Source: Echinarachnius parma (lineage: Eukaryota > Echinodermata > Echinoidea > Clypeasteroida > Echinarachniidae). Taken from it: a DNA stretch of 64,000 nt. The stretch's first letter is position 1. Each line of letters opens with the position of its first letter. Position numbers and translations under genes: made by a program. The stretch is from assembly GCA_037951105.1 (NCBI GenBank), contig JBAMJV010003315.1, forward strand, positions 1 to 64,000, read 5' to 3'. Shown piece after piece: positions 34,277 through 46,043 of this stretch. The notes beneath the pieces were generated by a model. That model was not told the origin of the DNA. It searched no databases and was given only the letters and a program-made list of their open reading frames with translations.

Positions 34277-35520
34277 ATTATATATTTTTGACACATGAAA
34301 TTTATAAATGTCAGCCCTATAAATGTAAAGACTAGCGCTAATTATTAGTAACACCCTCTCATAAAGGCACCACCATACTCTTCATAGAAATTATTAATAT
34401 GCCACCGTTTTTCGTAAGTGTCTTTATGGTTATTCTTAATCAAAGCCAACCGTGGGAAAATAACTCCAATGCCATGAATGGAAGAGCATTAAGGAGTAGA
34501 ACGATTTAACAAAGAATAATTCATCCTTTCTTAATCAACGTAAATTGGCGCCAATCGTGACATCATCCGTGAGCAGGCGTCATTATGTTTTGTAAATACA
34601 ATAACACGAATATCCTTGTCCTAACTGTAAGTGAATTGTATGAGCTAGAGCACGGTAAACTGTGTGAACTTTAATTACCTAGAATCTCAGTATATTCCGA
34701 CAAATTAATTGGGGGAAAGTGCAGTTATCAGGTTATAAAGAGAGAGAGAGAGGGAGAGAAATAATAAGATATGAAATAAATGTAAAGATATTATAATAGG
34801 TTGTGCAGACAAATAATAACAAAGACCATGATGACGACGGTTTCAATTTTGAAACAAATGCCAATTTCTTCAGATTGGCGTAACTAATGTATTTTGTTTA
34901 TTCCGAGTTTGTCCAATCTTTAAGTGCTTATTTACATAAGCCAAAGGTATCCGTTCATCAAAGTGGAATCAATTCCTGGGGTGAATAGCCCCTTTAAGCG
35001 CATTATTGGAACACCAGACCAAATAAATCACCCACAATTATTATGTTTCACCTTATTCCATGATTACCTTCTATCTACGTCACGTGGTTAGATCGTCCCG
35101 AGTCAAAGTGTTATATTATGCAGACACACACGCAAAGAAAAATAAGGCGTGTAAAACTACTTTACGTATTTCATGAACTTAGTAGTCTATTTTATCCCTT
35201 GAGTCTTGAGAAGTTTTAAAAACTGATGAATAAATGAATAAATAATGGTTTTATTCACACAAATCACGAAGAGAAGTGCATAAAATAAATCACACAGGCG
35301 TCTTCACTAAGCTGTCGGTGTCCATGTTTTCGAAAAAATGAAACGTGACAAGTCGATCCACAACTGATTGATATGAGCGATTTCCATTTTTCAGTTTTCT
35401 TCCCAAGTTTGAAGTCGGATGCACGTCATAGAATGGATTATTGATCTTTAAATAATACCCTTAATTCATCATGCATTTTAGAAAATAAGATATAACAAAA
35501 GGTGAGAAGGTTTTCATTAT
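34277..35520. other. Intergenic DNA
   Basis: No gene recognised. A (GA)n run lies at 34740-34760, and the single element end AATAGCCCCTTTAA lies at 34984-34997. Confidence 0.5.
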
Positions 35521-35524
35521 TAGA

Positions 35525-36000
35525 AAAAAAAAACTATGGCTCTTTGAAGATGCCCATTTATTCCAGACTTATGGGGAACTCAAATTGGCAATGCACTCTG
35601 ATAAGTATGTGGACTACTCCTCATATGTTTTGTACACGATTGTTCCCATCTTTACAGTTTTCTTCATAGTCACACTTTTCCATTCCCCAACTCATGATAT
35701 GTTATGTATAAATGCATTCTACAAAACATATGTTGAACTCAAACGAAGGGTAAACACAAATTTTGAGAAAATTGAACAAAATTTAAATTTTGTGTACAAA
35801 ATGTATGGGGAGTAGTAGTCCACACATTTGCTAGAGTGCGTTGCCAATATGAGTCACTCGTAGAAATAAATGGCTCTTTTCAAAAAGCTATAGTTTTCTA
35901 ATTTTTTGACCGATTGTGCTCAAATTTTCAGGGACTATTCATCCTATTTAGTGTCGTATAGTGCACACAACAATTCGTCTGGATTTCATTGTCCTTTAAC
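35525..36000. mobile_element. Family Q element copy 2 (inverted-repeat)
   Basis: The left arm (about 35533-35625: CTATGGCTCTTTGAAGATG, TTGGCAATGCACTCTGATAA, GTGGACTACTCC) is mirrored by the right arm (about 35808-35905: GGGGAGTAGTAGTCCACA, GAGTGCGTTGCCAAT, AAATGGCTCTTTTCAAAA). The right outer end is TGTCCTTTAA (TTAA at 35997-36000). The left outer part is missing here but present in copy 1. The frame at 35585-35815 spans arm and loop and is not considered coding. Confidence 0.8.
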
Positions 36001-36323
36001 CATTTCAGCAATCAAAATGTTCAACGTATCCTAGTCTGTATATAAGTATACACGCACGATAAAGTTTATCCGTGGGAAGCACGTGGGAATCTGCATGGTA
36101 ATTGACTAATTGCTCCGTGCACCATTCGCGATTAGAGAGAATAAATATCAGACAACTCGAAAGACAAAGGTGACAGCAGAATATGAATGATGAGAGTGTA
36201 TCAATGAGACGCAAATCTATAATTTATAGATATAGAATTCTATGACGTGTGAAGAAACAAGACAATTTCTGCTCTGGAGGAGAGCTGGGTGTGTGTGTAA
36301 CGTCCTAATCCTGGAATCCATTA

Positions 36324-36554
36324 TAGCCCGGTCACATATCAACGGATTGCGCAAACGGATATCAAACGGAGAGCTAAATTTTCCATCCGTTCTATGCGTT
36401 TCTTGTCCGTTCCTTGTCCGGTGATGTACGTTGTTCTATGTTTTGTACATGAAGCAATGGAGACGACTTTCATCACCGGATAATTTAATTTCGCAAATTG
36501 TCTATTCGTTGGGCATACGTTTCCGATATCCGTTGATATCTGACCGGGCCATTA
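36324..36554. mobile_element. TA-flanked MITE (GGCCCGGTCACATATC ends), copy 2
   Basis: Left GCCCGGTCACATATCAACGG and right CCGTTGATATCTGACCGGGC are complementary. Same family as 24863-25100 and similar length (~230 bp). The interior shares CCTTGTCCG and GGAGACGACTTTC words. Confidence 0.88.
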
Positions 36555-36589
36555 GCGATTGAGAAAAGTTTCTGCTAGGATATAGCCTT

Positions 36590-36670
36590 TTGTCAAGGCC
36601 CCCGCGCGAACACCCAACCGAGCGCGAAGCGCGAGACGTGTATACCCGAGCGCAGCGAGGGCCTTTTTCT
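36590..36670. repeat. GC-rich hairpin cluster
   Basis: GAGCGCGAAGCGCGAG and GAGCGCAGCGAGGGCC lie within a block flanked by GGCCCCCGC and its partial mirror. It may be the end of a transposon and is not assigned. Confidence 0.4.
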
Positions 36671-36877
36671 TTCTGCATATTTGTTGTTGTTTATTTTTCA
36701 TGTAAACCTTATATTAGACCGGTATTCATCTACCACTCGTGGTAGATGCGTGTAGCGTCCATTATAGTCGTTCTGCGCAATACCGGTACCGGTATGCAAA
36801 TTCGTATATGAATATGCATACAAATGCGACGTTACGTGTCGTGCTCCGCAACTGTGTGTATTAGGCCAGTATGCGAT

Positions 36878-37130
36878 ATGGCGAATCCAACGATCTTGAG
36901 TGAAAATTGTCTTGACAAGAGTATAGAATACGCAGCTAAGAAATTACAAATTACGAAGTTCAGAGAATTGCAAGTTGCAGCGTTAAGGCGGTTATTGAGG
37001 GAACAGGATGAATTTGTCAGTCTATGCACGGGATATGGCAAAGTGCAATTTTTCAGGCAATAGTATGCACCTGCATGTCTGTGTATCGACCATAATCATT
37101 GCACCGCTGCAGCAGCAACGCCAACGAGCG
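36878..37130 (+). pseudogene. RecQ/DExH helicase N-terminal fragment, frameshifted
   Basis: From ATG at 36878 the frame gives MANPTILSENCLDKSIEYAA, then LQITKFRELQVAALRRLLRE, then DEFVSLCTGYGK. This matches the start of RecQ-like helicases: a Q-motif-like F/L-R-x-x-Q segment, a D-x-FVSL strand, and a Walker A TGYGK. Right after the lysine (about 37035) the frame breaks: a missing A would restore GKSAIFQ in the next frame. A second shift is needed before IIIAPLQ (motif Ia-like, about 37092-37112). Nothing after about 37130 resembles the rest of a helicase. It is probably a decayed copy of a gene or transposon-carried helicase. An intron at the GT after GGCAAA is less likely, because the downstream bases still fit the family in a shifted frame. 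Confidence 0.6.
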
Positions 37131-38700
37131 GAACTGTCATTGACGCAACGCCCGGCCCCCCGCAGCTCGGGCCGCATGCATCGTCCAGTGCTTGCCCTGG
37201 ACCGAGGATACTTGCATATTTTAGTATACACTGTTTCAGTTCGTACTCCCCGAGTTGAAGACCGTTTTCTTTCTTTCTCAATTAAGCAGTTCAACTCTCG
37301 CTATACAGATGCCGCATATTTTGTGTGTAGATATCGAAGTCGATGATGGTTTCACTTTTAGTAATTGTGTTCAGTTTGGTCGCTGTTTGTGGATCAACTC
37401 TTGTATACTTTCGGAACAAAACTAGATCTCTACCACAAACAACATATGCGAACAGTTGGTTTCTAACTCTTAGCCTCATGTCTTTCTTCATTTCTTACTA
37501 ATTTTGTTTTTGTCTCCTCCATTTTCCCTCATAGTCATAATATTGACACTGATTCGCTTGACAAAAGCCATGATATCGCACTTCATGTACCAATATAAAC
37601 GATTACCTCCGTTAGCTCTGTGGCTGTTGACCTATCACTATGTTGCATTCCCTCTCTGTGATCCAAGTTCCAGAAAAAACACGTTCTCTGTTTTGATTTA
37701 TGAGATCAGCTGTTCACTTGCCCTGGTCTCTTTTTTTAGACACTCTACATCACAATAATGAAACTACACGCCATAGTGTACACAGTAAATGGGTTCACAA
37801 TAACTTGCATCTCAATTTAAGGTCTCCGCCAAAGACTACGCTAGCGAAGCGAAATGGTATGGACGCATTCATTTTTAGTTTAGGGTATATTGTTATTCTG
37901 AAGTGATATTTTTTCTATAAAATATGGACAATGTGATCAAGTAGAAATTGTATACACAAATTAACATATTTACTTACAAGGAAATTACTAAATTATTTGT
38001 ACCTATCTTGTTTGTACCTATTTTGTTGCTAATATTGACGTTTGCTAGAAAATTAACCCCTTTATTCATGATGGAATACACTACCGGTCTTGCTAACCGT
38101 ATCTTGCGATCTGATTGGTTAGTCATCTCATCTCATGAATTAGTCATATCGTTCGCTCGGCTCATTAATACATTACCGCGTGCAAAGGAGTAAAGGCGCT
38201 ATATATAGCAAAGGCTAGCTAGGATACCGCAATTAGAACAATTTGGAGTTTACTAGTTTGTGGTTTGAGGGATATGTCTATAATATTGAAACGAGCCTTT
38301 ATCCGATATATAATTGCTTCTGCGTAATAGTGCACTAATGCATACTAATACGAAATGAATATTAAAACATGCAACACGTTGTTTTGTATGACTATGAACA
38401 TAATTCGCGTATTTTGTAGTCATTACAATTTAATTTCCCAAGAGTCGTTACAAGAAATCATAACAAATACAAAAAGAAAAATAAGAAGATTACATCGACA
38501 TCTATAACAAATCAAATAAATTAAATGTTAAAAATTAAGCTATAATTACAATGCTTTCGAGCATGTATTATCAATTCATTTTTTGAGGTTTGTGTTGTGA
38601 AATTTGTTATTTGAAGACTCGACAGTGACGCATTTCAGTACTAATTAGTACTAATTTTAATTTTAAAAGATATTACACAAATGTCATGCTGATTATACAA
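37131..38700. other. Intergenic DNA
   Basis: No further helicase motifs, splice-linked exons or known repeats seen. Frames at 37504-37758 and 37948-38193 are T-rich and hydrophobic without a recognisable domain. Confidence 0.45.
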
Positions 38701-38702
38701 TT

Positions 38703-39065
38703 AGTAAAGGCCCGTTTTTAGTAGTCCATTCCAACTAAGAGTTCAGAAAAAGAAAAAAAATAATTGGAAAACACATCACCACACTACAACATGTATTTAT
38801 GGGTCTGCATACGAAGTCTACCTTTTGTCTAGGACGAGCGCATCGTCCGTGATTCTATTGTTTGCCAAACGTACGCGTGGATAGAATTGGCGCACTCTCA
38901 GACGTTTGGCGTGTACGGAACCATGAGGCCATAATGGTTCCGAAAGTGGTGGTAATTAATTGCATTGTTTACGAATTACACAACCCTTTGTAAAGTGTTG
39001 GGTATCTATTTGATATCACACACCGGTACCAAAACAAATAATTATGCGTTATTTGTTGCCTTTAA
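38703..39065 (-). mobile_element. TTAA MITE family H copy 2 (truncated)
   Basis: Reverse of 31075-31512. Matching words: ATAATTGGAAAACACATCAC, GGTGGTAATTAATTGCATTG and GTTGGGTATCTATTTGATAT. The right border TTAA (39062-39065) is shared with the next element. The far end near 38703 has lost its TIR. Confidence 0.82.
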
Positions 39066-39520
39066 AGCCAAATAACAGTACTGGGAAACGCCCCACACAC
39101 ACAAAAATGAAAAATATGCCTTCATCACCTACCACGTGAAAGAATCATAGCTTAGATGTAAATGTAAAGATTTGGACAAAAACTGCTTTACAATTGAGTA
39201 TTTGAGCATTTTTTGGTTCCAAAATAAAAACGAACGTTATCAAAGTCCGATTTAACCGCATGCAGAACGGCTATACGCTGCGTGCAGAAGACCATGCGGT
39301 GTGCGGGCTTGTCGATATCTCCATCCCAGTGCTAGCGGCGCGGACAGGTGCGAACGGGCAGTGGATTTATAGCCAAATTTCTTCCGACATTTAACGATAC
39401 TAAGGTCGGATTTTACCACACAAGCTCTTTAAAAACATTCTTATTCAACAATACTGATCACTTAGTTTGGCCAATATAGATTTGTTCGGTAACTTTCCCA
39501 AAACTATTATTTTGCTTTAA
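39062..39520 (+). mobile_element. TTAA MITE family G copy 2
   Basis: Left TTAAAGCCAAATAACAG, right CTATTATTTTGCTTTAA. Both TTAA borders are shared with neighbours (family H at 39062-39065, family B at 39517-39520). Confidence 0.87.
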
Positions 39521-39923
39521 AGGGATCTCGTAACGTTGTTAACATGACTGTGCAAAAAGTGATGAGTGGTTGATACAATGTATAATTGTTGATACAATGT
39601 ATAATTGTTATCTGATATGTCCACTGGGTGTTGTGTGAAAATTCCAAGATAAATGGACGTTATATGACCGATTAATGAGCAAAAATGCAAAGTGATATTC
39701 ACTAACTAATTGCACTCACTTTGTACACGGTTTTCGCGGTCCAGTGGATAATTTAACATCTGAACACTTCAATCGTAGATATCTTTTTAACGAAAGGGAA
39801 ATTTGAAAAACCGAAACCTGTCCCATGCTTTAATTGTTAATACGAATACAACAAGGTATGAGGGAACCGCTAGAATTCCAATTGGATTTTGAGGATTTGG
39901 AAAATGTTACTAAGTCCCTTTAA
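39517..39923 (+). mobile_element. TTAA MITE family B copy 2
   Basis: Left TTAAAGGGATCTCGTAACGT, right ATGTTACTAAGTCCCTTTAA; TTAA at 39517-39520 and 39920-39923. A 22-base word (TTGATACAATGTATAA plus flank) is duplicated in tandem at 39570-39610 compared with copy 1. Confidence 0.92.
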
Positions 39924-40900
39924 GTTGATATAATACATTTAGTTAATTATTAACCATTATCTCTGACTTTCATTTAGCAATGTGTTATAACCCACAATAT
40001 GTGCTATTATACCAGTTTACCGTTAACCGAAAGATTCATAACATTGTTTTTTTTCTTTCTGTAAGTACCAGTACTCAAATATATATCTTTAATTTGAACA
40101 TATTCAATTTATTTTTAAAGTTGTTTACTTGTAATCGTGGGCTGTTGAACTTGTTTGCCCTTACCAGGTAGATTAGGAAGGCTGCGATCTGTATCGTTGC
40201 AATAACATTTTCTAAATCCCCGGTAAATACAGGAAAATGAAAGGTATTTTTTTAGAAAGGTGGCTTCAATTTATCATTTTAGTGACATTTCAAAATAGAG
40301 ATCCCTATCAGATACCCTTCCAACCAATGCCAACCGTAATCGCCACTAAGATCCTTCACATATATCACAGCCTGGCTTTGCATAATGATTTTGTTTGTTT
40401 GTTCGTTTCTATGTTTAGGAATGTCCTCTTCCTTTTTGCTTAACTATATCGTAGATTACCTATACATTGTATACCAATACTTTACTCACATAATTTCTGA
40501 CGAAAGCATCGCTATAGTAACACAGGCAGAAAATAATATTATCTCAGCGTCCACCCCCGTACAATAATTGCGTTGGGCCATTATTGATCTGCATTTATTT
40601 TCTAATAATAATGCTCCTAAAAAAAAATAAAAAAGTGAATTCTTAATAAAGTTCAAATAATCATGATAATAGAGAAAAATATGAAATTAATTAAGAGCAA
40701 TAATATAATTGAAGAGACAATACACCTCTACAACAGGGTGATATATATAATAACAGTATATATTTGTTGTTTATTTTGAATCTTCTGAACAACTATCAAC
40801 TACTATACAGAGAATGTTGCTTAAAAATTGCATTAAAAAGAAACGTATTAACATATTAAAAGCTTGCCTTTCGGTACCTTTCATAGTATTTCGCTGACGA
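39924..40900. other. AT-rich intergenic DNA
   Basis: No gene or recognised repeat. Confidence 0.5.
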
Positions 40901-40904
40901 CATA

Positions 40905-41437
40905 TACAGGGTGGCCCCCAAAAACGGAACGGGGTACTTGCCATAGTCAGATAGTAAAGAAACATGATGACTAGGTTCACGGGATAGGGCATATTTTACA
41001 AAGAAAAATGATACCAGAGTAGTTCTTGTTTTAGGAATCTTTAGTGAAGCCATGTCAGGTTCACATTTGTGTCAATTTTTACCAAGTCAGTGCCTGAAAA
41101 ATCGCACTTCCTGCCTGTCATAGCATTGAGCAACTATGCCCATTCTCTCGGCACACAGCTGAATGCACCACTAACAATGGCGCGAGTAGTGTTCGTTGTT
41201 CGATGCTATGACGTGCAGTAAATGTGATTTATCAGGCACTGACTTGGTAAAAAATGAAAAAAATGGGACCCTGACATGGTCTCACTAAAGACGTCCTAAA
41301 TCAAAAACTACTCGATTAAAATTACTGTTCTTGGTATCATTTTTCTTTGTAAAAGATGCCCTATCCCGTGAACCTAGTCAGCATGTGTTTTTATTATGGC
41401 AAGTACCCCGTTCCGTTTTTTTGTGGGCCACCCTGTA
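40905..41437. mobile_element. Mariner-like long-palindrome MITE (TACAGGGTGGCCC ends)
   Basis: Ends TACAGGGTGGCCCCCAAAAA and its complement, TA on both sides (40903-40904, 41438-41439). Arms are ~200 bases: GGAACGGGGTACTTGCCATA, GTTCACGGGATAGGGCAT and TTACCAAGTCAGTGCCTGA all have mirrored partners. The loop at about 41115-41205 is GC-richer. Such ends are typical of mariner/Tc1-type MITEs. The frames at 40771-41053 and 41331-41633 are arm shadows. Confidence 0.92.
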
Positions 41438-41439
41438 TA

Positions 41440-42396
41440 TAAATTTGAAACCTCAACACAGAACCTGGCACGGGAATGTCGATATCACTATATCGTGTCG
41501 TGCATTGAAGACAAACAAGTTCCAACTCGATGTGTGGTTAAATTGCAGTGTAGAAATAATGACACATAAATTATTATCTAATTCTTTATCCTTAAAGGAG
41601 GGGGGAAATCCCGGCTTTGATTCAGGTTTATAGCTTTAAATATGTGCCTTTATTGATATACCACACTCTTTTTTTCAAAGAAATCCTTAAGTTGGGAAAA
41701 AAAGGTAAATTTCATGCAACTTTTTTGCTTTATTTCGCATCGGCGTTCCATGCTCCTAAAAAAAGTCATTTATAGCAGAGCGGGAATGTGCGCACGTGTC
41801 ACCCGATTCATGACATCACATGCAGACCGCAACGCGGAGAAATGTGCATTGTTGACATGCAGAGCCTATGACTTGCTTGTAAAACAAACTCGTTTTTGCT
41901 TGTAAATTGAGGTTTTACTGAAAATGCTTAAGAATTGCTAAGAAATGAATTGTAGCAGGATGCAGCTACACATCTGAGTGTATATCGTCCATGATATAAA
42001 CCTAAACAAATGTTTGCAAATATTGAAACAAATGGAAATAATATCTATGTGTCAACGTGAGTATTGCACTCAGCGTGTACGTTTATGACCGAGCTAAACT
42101 GCGATTGCCTGCAGGTGACGTCACAAAGATGACGTTATTTTTTGTTCGCCCGGGACTCAGTTTTTTTACGGGGGTTCCGAAAGTGAATTTACAAGTTGAT
42201 TTTTTCATTTTACCGGGTTTTCCCACGAGGAAAATATGTTTGTATTAGTAATCTTCATGAAAATCTACCTTAGATACAGTAAAACCCAATTTTGAGGCAA
42301 TTTTCTTGTCACCATACCTTTAACCCTTTCAAGACTGACTGACTGATTTTGCTATAAAAGTGCAATCTCCATATAGACCCAAGCCCGAGTATTATC
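41440..42396. other. Intergenic DNA
   Basis: No gene recognised. The 63-100-codon frames here show no domain. Confidence 0.5.
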
Positions 42397-42404
42397 GAGA
42401 CCAG

Positions 42405-42567
42405 CAGTGGCGTAGCTACGGGGGGGGGGGGGGGGGGCCTGTGCCCCCCAATAATTTTGAAAAAACAATAGAAAACATAAGGGGCCATTTTTTGAAAAAA
42501 CAAAGAAATAAATAAGGTGTGCCCCCCCCCCCCCCCCCCCAATCAGTCCGACCACGCTACGCCACTG
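42405..42567. mobile_element. 163-bp hAT-like MITE (CAGTGGCGTAGC ends)
   Basis: Perfect 8-bp target duplication GAGACCAG (42397-42404 and 42568-42575). TIR CAGTGGCGTAGC/GCTACGCCACTG. A poly(G) run (42420-42437) and a poly(C) run (42523-42540) lie inside the two ends. Relatives: 48273-48541 and a fragment at 49747-49866. Confidence 0.95.
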
Positions 42568-42589
42568 GAGACCAGTCCTGAAGGGGTTA

Positions 42590-43150
42590 AAATACATTTG
42601 CCATTTCAGGAGAGAGTCTGTTTCAATACTCCCGGTATAATGTGCACGAGAGATCAGTACGACAATTGCCGAGATAAATCCATCAAATATATATACTAAA
42701 GTTTGAAACAAGCGCGCACAGTTGTTTCACTCTATGCATATAGAATTTAAATTTTGAAATTGATTGTTAATCTCAGGCTGTAAAACACCTCTTAGAGAGA
42801 AGTGTTTTACTTATTAGTTTAAGATTTTTTAATACTCCTGGCAAATGTACGAGAGATAAGTACCCTTCTTAACGACTATTGCCGAGATAAATCCATCAAA
42901 TAATATCAACATTTGAAACAAGCGCACATATTATTTCACTCTTTACAGAGAGAATTTAAAATTTGAAATGGATTGTAAATCTCGGACTGTAAAACGCCTC
43001 TGCCATTTCATGATTTCGAGGTAGAAAAAAAAAAGGTTTGTTACTTATGAGTTTAATGATCAAAACTCCTCGTATAAATGTACGAGAGATCAATGCCCTT
43101 ATATAGAGATAATCGTCGAGATAAATCCATCGAATATATCACATTTTGGA
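42590..43150. repeat. Tandem array, ~212-235-bp period, ~2.5 units
   Basis: The word GAGATAAATCCATC recurs at 42671, 42883 and 43118, and each copy lies in a longer similar context (ACTCCTGG/TATAAATGTACGAGAGATMA before, TTTGAAACAAGCGC and TTTAAATTTTGAAAT after). The last unit is cut short. Confidence 0.85.
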
Positions 43151-43549
43151 TTTGCATAATGATTTCTTAATTTTTTAAAATAGAATAAATGTTCTCTCCT
43201 CTTGCTTGATGTATGTAAAGATGAAGGGGATTACACACTCGCCCGTCTTTGTGACGAAAACATTTTGGATAAAGTTGCGATGACGGCGAGGTGATAATAA
43301 TACATCTCAGCGTCCGCCTCCACGGAAATTCTGAATAATATTATCCATTTACCCACGGGGACCGTTCGTCATTTTTTGGTGACAAAATTATCTCTCACTA
43401 AATTGCCTGATTGTGTAGAAAAAGGAGAAAAGTCGGATTCTGCTATATCTATCAAAGGCACCTGCGGAATTGTATCATTTTATTTTGATAAGCTTTATAG
43501 AACGGAGGGAGATCCTTATTTTTTGACCACGTATGCTATATAAATTATA

Positions 43550-44226
43550 CTAACTGTTGGCTTTATTGTAATCTTGTGAGCTTTGGAAAGAGATTGAAGA
43601 TTTTGTTTGTTTCTTCTTCTTTTCGTTCAGACCACGTTCCTTTCATTGACACTGTGATTTTGATAAGTTTTTTTTTTTTACAGTTTGAAGATTTGTTTTT
43701 CTTTCAGACCACGCGTTATTACTGCTTGCATTGTGATTTTACATGATTTGGGAATAGGTTAAATATTTCTCTACCGGACCATGTAATAAACTGGCAAGGT
43801 GACTTTTCGAAATTTGAGAACAAGTTAAATATTCTTCTACATAAGAGACTATAATGTACTATGTACTGGTGCTGTGATCTTGCTAGCTTTGGCGAATAGG
43901 TTGAATGTACATGATATTTATAGGACCCCGTATTTGGCTAACTCCTGGCACTGCGACTTCATTTTTGAGCTTTGGCAACTGGTTGGGTTGAGTGGAGAGT
44001 CTTTCCAAACAATTAACTAACTGGCGTCGTGCGTTTGATGAAGTGGTTCTGGACTAGCTTTGGCGAACAAGTTGAATGTACATGATATAGGACCCCGTAT
44101 TTTGCTAACTCCTGGCACTGCGAATTGTTGAGCTTAAGTTGGCAACTGGTTGCGTTGAGTGGAGAGTCCATCCGAACCATTAACTATACTGGCGTCGTTG
44201 CGTTTGATGACGTGGTTCTGGACTAG
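43550..44226. repeat. Tandem array with ~171-bp terminal duplication
   Basis: Two good units start with CTAGCTTTGGCGAA at 43883 and 44054 and end with GTGGTTCTGGACTAG; the period is about 171. Upstream to about 43550 lie shorter, more diverged versions (GTTAAATATT and CAGACCACG words), consistent with an older array. Confidence 0.85.
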
Positions 44227-44428
44227 GATGATGTTGATGTAGCAGCAGCTTATGGGCATGCCACACCACCAATCCACCTCTCGACGCATGCATCAAAAGT
44301 AATCCTATGCCCTGCAGAGAGACTGACGTACCAGTTCAAGCTAGAATAGCAGGTAGGCCATTGCATACGGGTACCGGGTTTGGCTGGCCCAGTACTATTA
44401 ATTCAATGGTAATTTCTAAAGTTATGGT

Positions 44429-44955
44429 TTAAAGGGGTAGTACAGTTTTGGTAAGGCTGAGCTTTAGTAATCAAAACCTGCACAATAACTTTTACAAACT
44501 AATAGTAATAACTCCACCATGCTCGAAATGAATAGAACATTACAAACGACTAAGTAAAAAGCATGTTATCATTCAAAAAGAGCCATTAAAACACACGAAG
44601 GCGCACTCTAAAAAAGCATTGGTTTCAACCATTTTTCATACAAAATTATGCATGTGAGGTTTTGTTGAAATAATGATTGAATAGAGAGATCATCAACAAC
44701 TGTTTAAAAACCTCTTTTGAAAATTTTGGACAAAGTGTAGGCTTTTGTAAATTTAAAACAAAAATCATCGAATAAATCTGGGCCCCAGATTTATTCCAAT
44801 TGGATATATTTATTAACATTTCAGCCGTTTTTTAACCGATTTTGATCAAATAAAGTTTATTCTGCCATTACAAATTTTACACTCAGTTTTTCATTATCTC
44901 ACAAATTTTTTTTTTGTGCAGCGCCCTCTATACCAAAACTGAACTACCCCTTTAA
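44429..44955 (-). mobile_element. Family A MITE copy 12 (reverse, complete)
   Basis: TTAA at 44429-44432 and 44952-44955. Termini AGGGGTAGTACAGTTTTGGT and ACCAAAACTGAACTACCCCT. Contains the GGGCCCCAG mini-palindrome near 44780. Confidence 0.94.
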
Positions 44956-45152
44956 TTATATAGCGAACGGGTTAAGCTTGCCTGACTCATTTTTGTTCTT
45001 TTCTAATCTGAGCGCCCCGACACGAATGCTTGGTCTTTTATCAATTATAAATAATACTCCTAAAACTAATTACCTGCTATACTATAGAGTGATTTTTTGT
45101 ATCCACTCTATCCACCATTAACCAAAGACAAATTATGTGTTTGAAACAAATG

Positions 45153-45425
45153 GACACGGTGTGGCATGTTTGGTTGAGCGCAAGCCTTCCAATCGTGAGG
45201 TCCCGAGTTCGAAACCAGAGTATGGACTGCAGTATGGGATAATAAGCCGCGATCGTGGAAAGACGGATTCAAAATTAATGGTTATGTAATTTTCCGTCGA
45301 CTTCCGACCTATGACATTGCCATAATTCGTATGTTGTCATTATTTTCTGTATCCATAAAATATGTATGTATTGTGTTTTGTTTTGAGTTGTTGTGAGTGT
45401 GATAAAATGAAATTGAAATTGAAAA
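45153..45425 (+). mobile_element. tRNA-derived SINE, second type
   Basis: The tRNA-like head has A-box-like TGGCATGTTTGGTTGAGCGC and B-box-like GAGTTCGAAACC about 45 bases later. The body differs from the 8293 SINE. The 3' end is an (AAATTG)n-like tail (45407-45425). Confidence 0.7.
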
Positions 45426-45677
45426 TTTAATTCGAGTACATGTTCTCTTCTATGATCATAAACAGTGCATCCATGCTCGTATTGTTGGCATAACTGTTTA
45501 ATGTTATGTTTAAAATATTGTCCTTATAATGTATGGTATCGATGCCTTCTGACGATTCTTCAAAGCGGAACAAACTTTGACTCTATATATACCATATACA
45601 CCGATATCAAGTTGTTAGGGTCCAAATATATAAATTAACAGTCAATTCACTGTCATATTGCTAAATGGTGGTACATC

Positions 45678-46043
45678 TTAAAGGTGCACCTGTAAAGTGT
45701 CTAACTCCACGAAAATTAATTTGAGCTTCCACATTTCTCTTCTACCGTGTTGTTTGGCTTATGGTAAGAGAAGAATACAATAGGGTTAGATTTTTTTCAA
45801 ATGCCCCTTTAGTATGACGATATCTATCATTGATAATCATTCAGCTCAAGAACGTCATACAGTAATTCGTTGTACATGTAAAATCTGACTCAAATTTTCG
45901 CTTTTTTATCCAGGAAAGCAGACTTTTTTTTCAATGAAACTTTCACACATCATTCGGACATATCTTACAATGATTCTGGTATAGGATTGAAGTTTCAAAT
46001 GTCATTTTGGGCAATATCTGACACTTTACAGGTGCACCTTTAA
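45678..46043. mobile_element. TTAA MITE family F copy 1 (AGGTGCACC ends)
   Basis: Left TTAAAGGTGCACCTGTAAAG and right CTTTACAGGTGCACCTTTAA are complementary. The right TTAA (46040-46043) is shared with the next family B copy. Confidence 0.9.

Noticed and set aside
45153-45230. Functional tRNA gene
   Set aside because: Same reasoning: a tRNA-like head only, followed by a SINE body and an A-rich tail.
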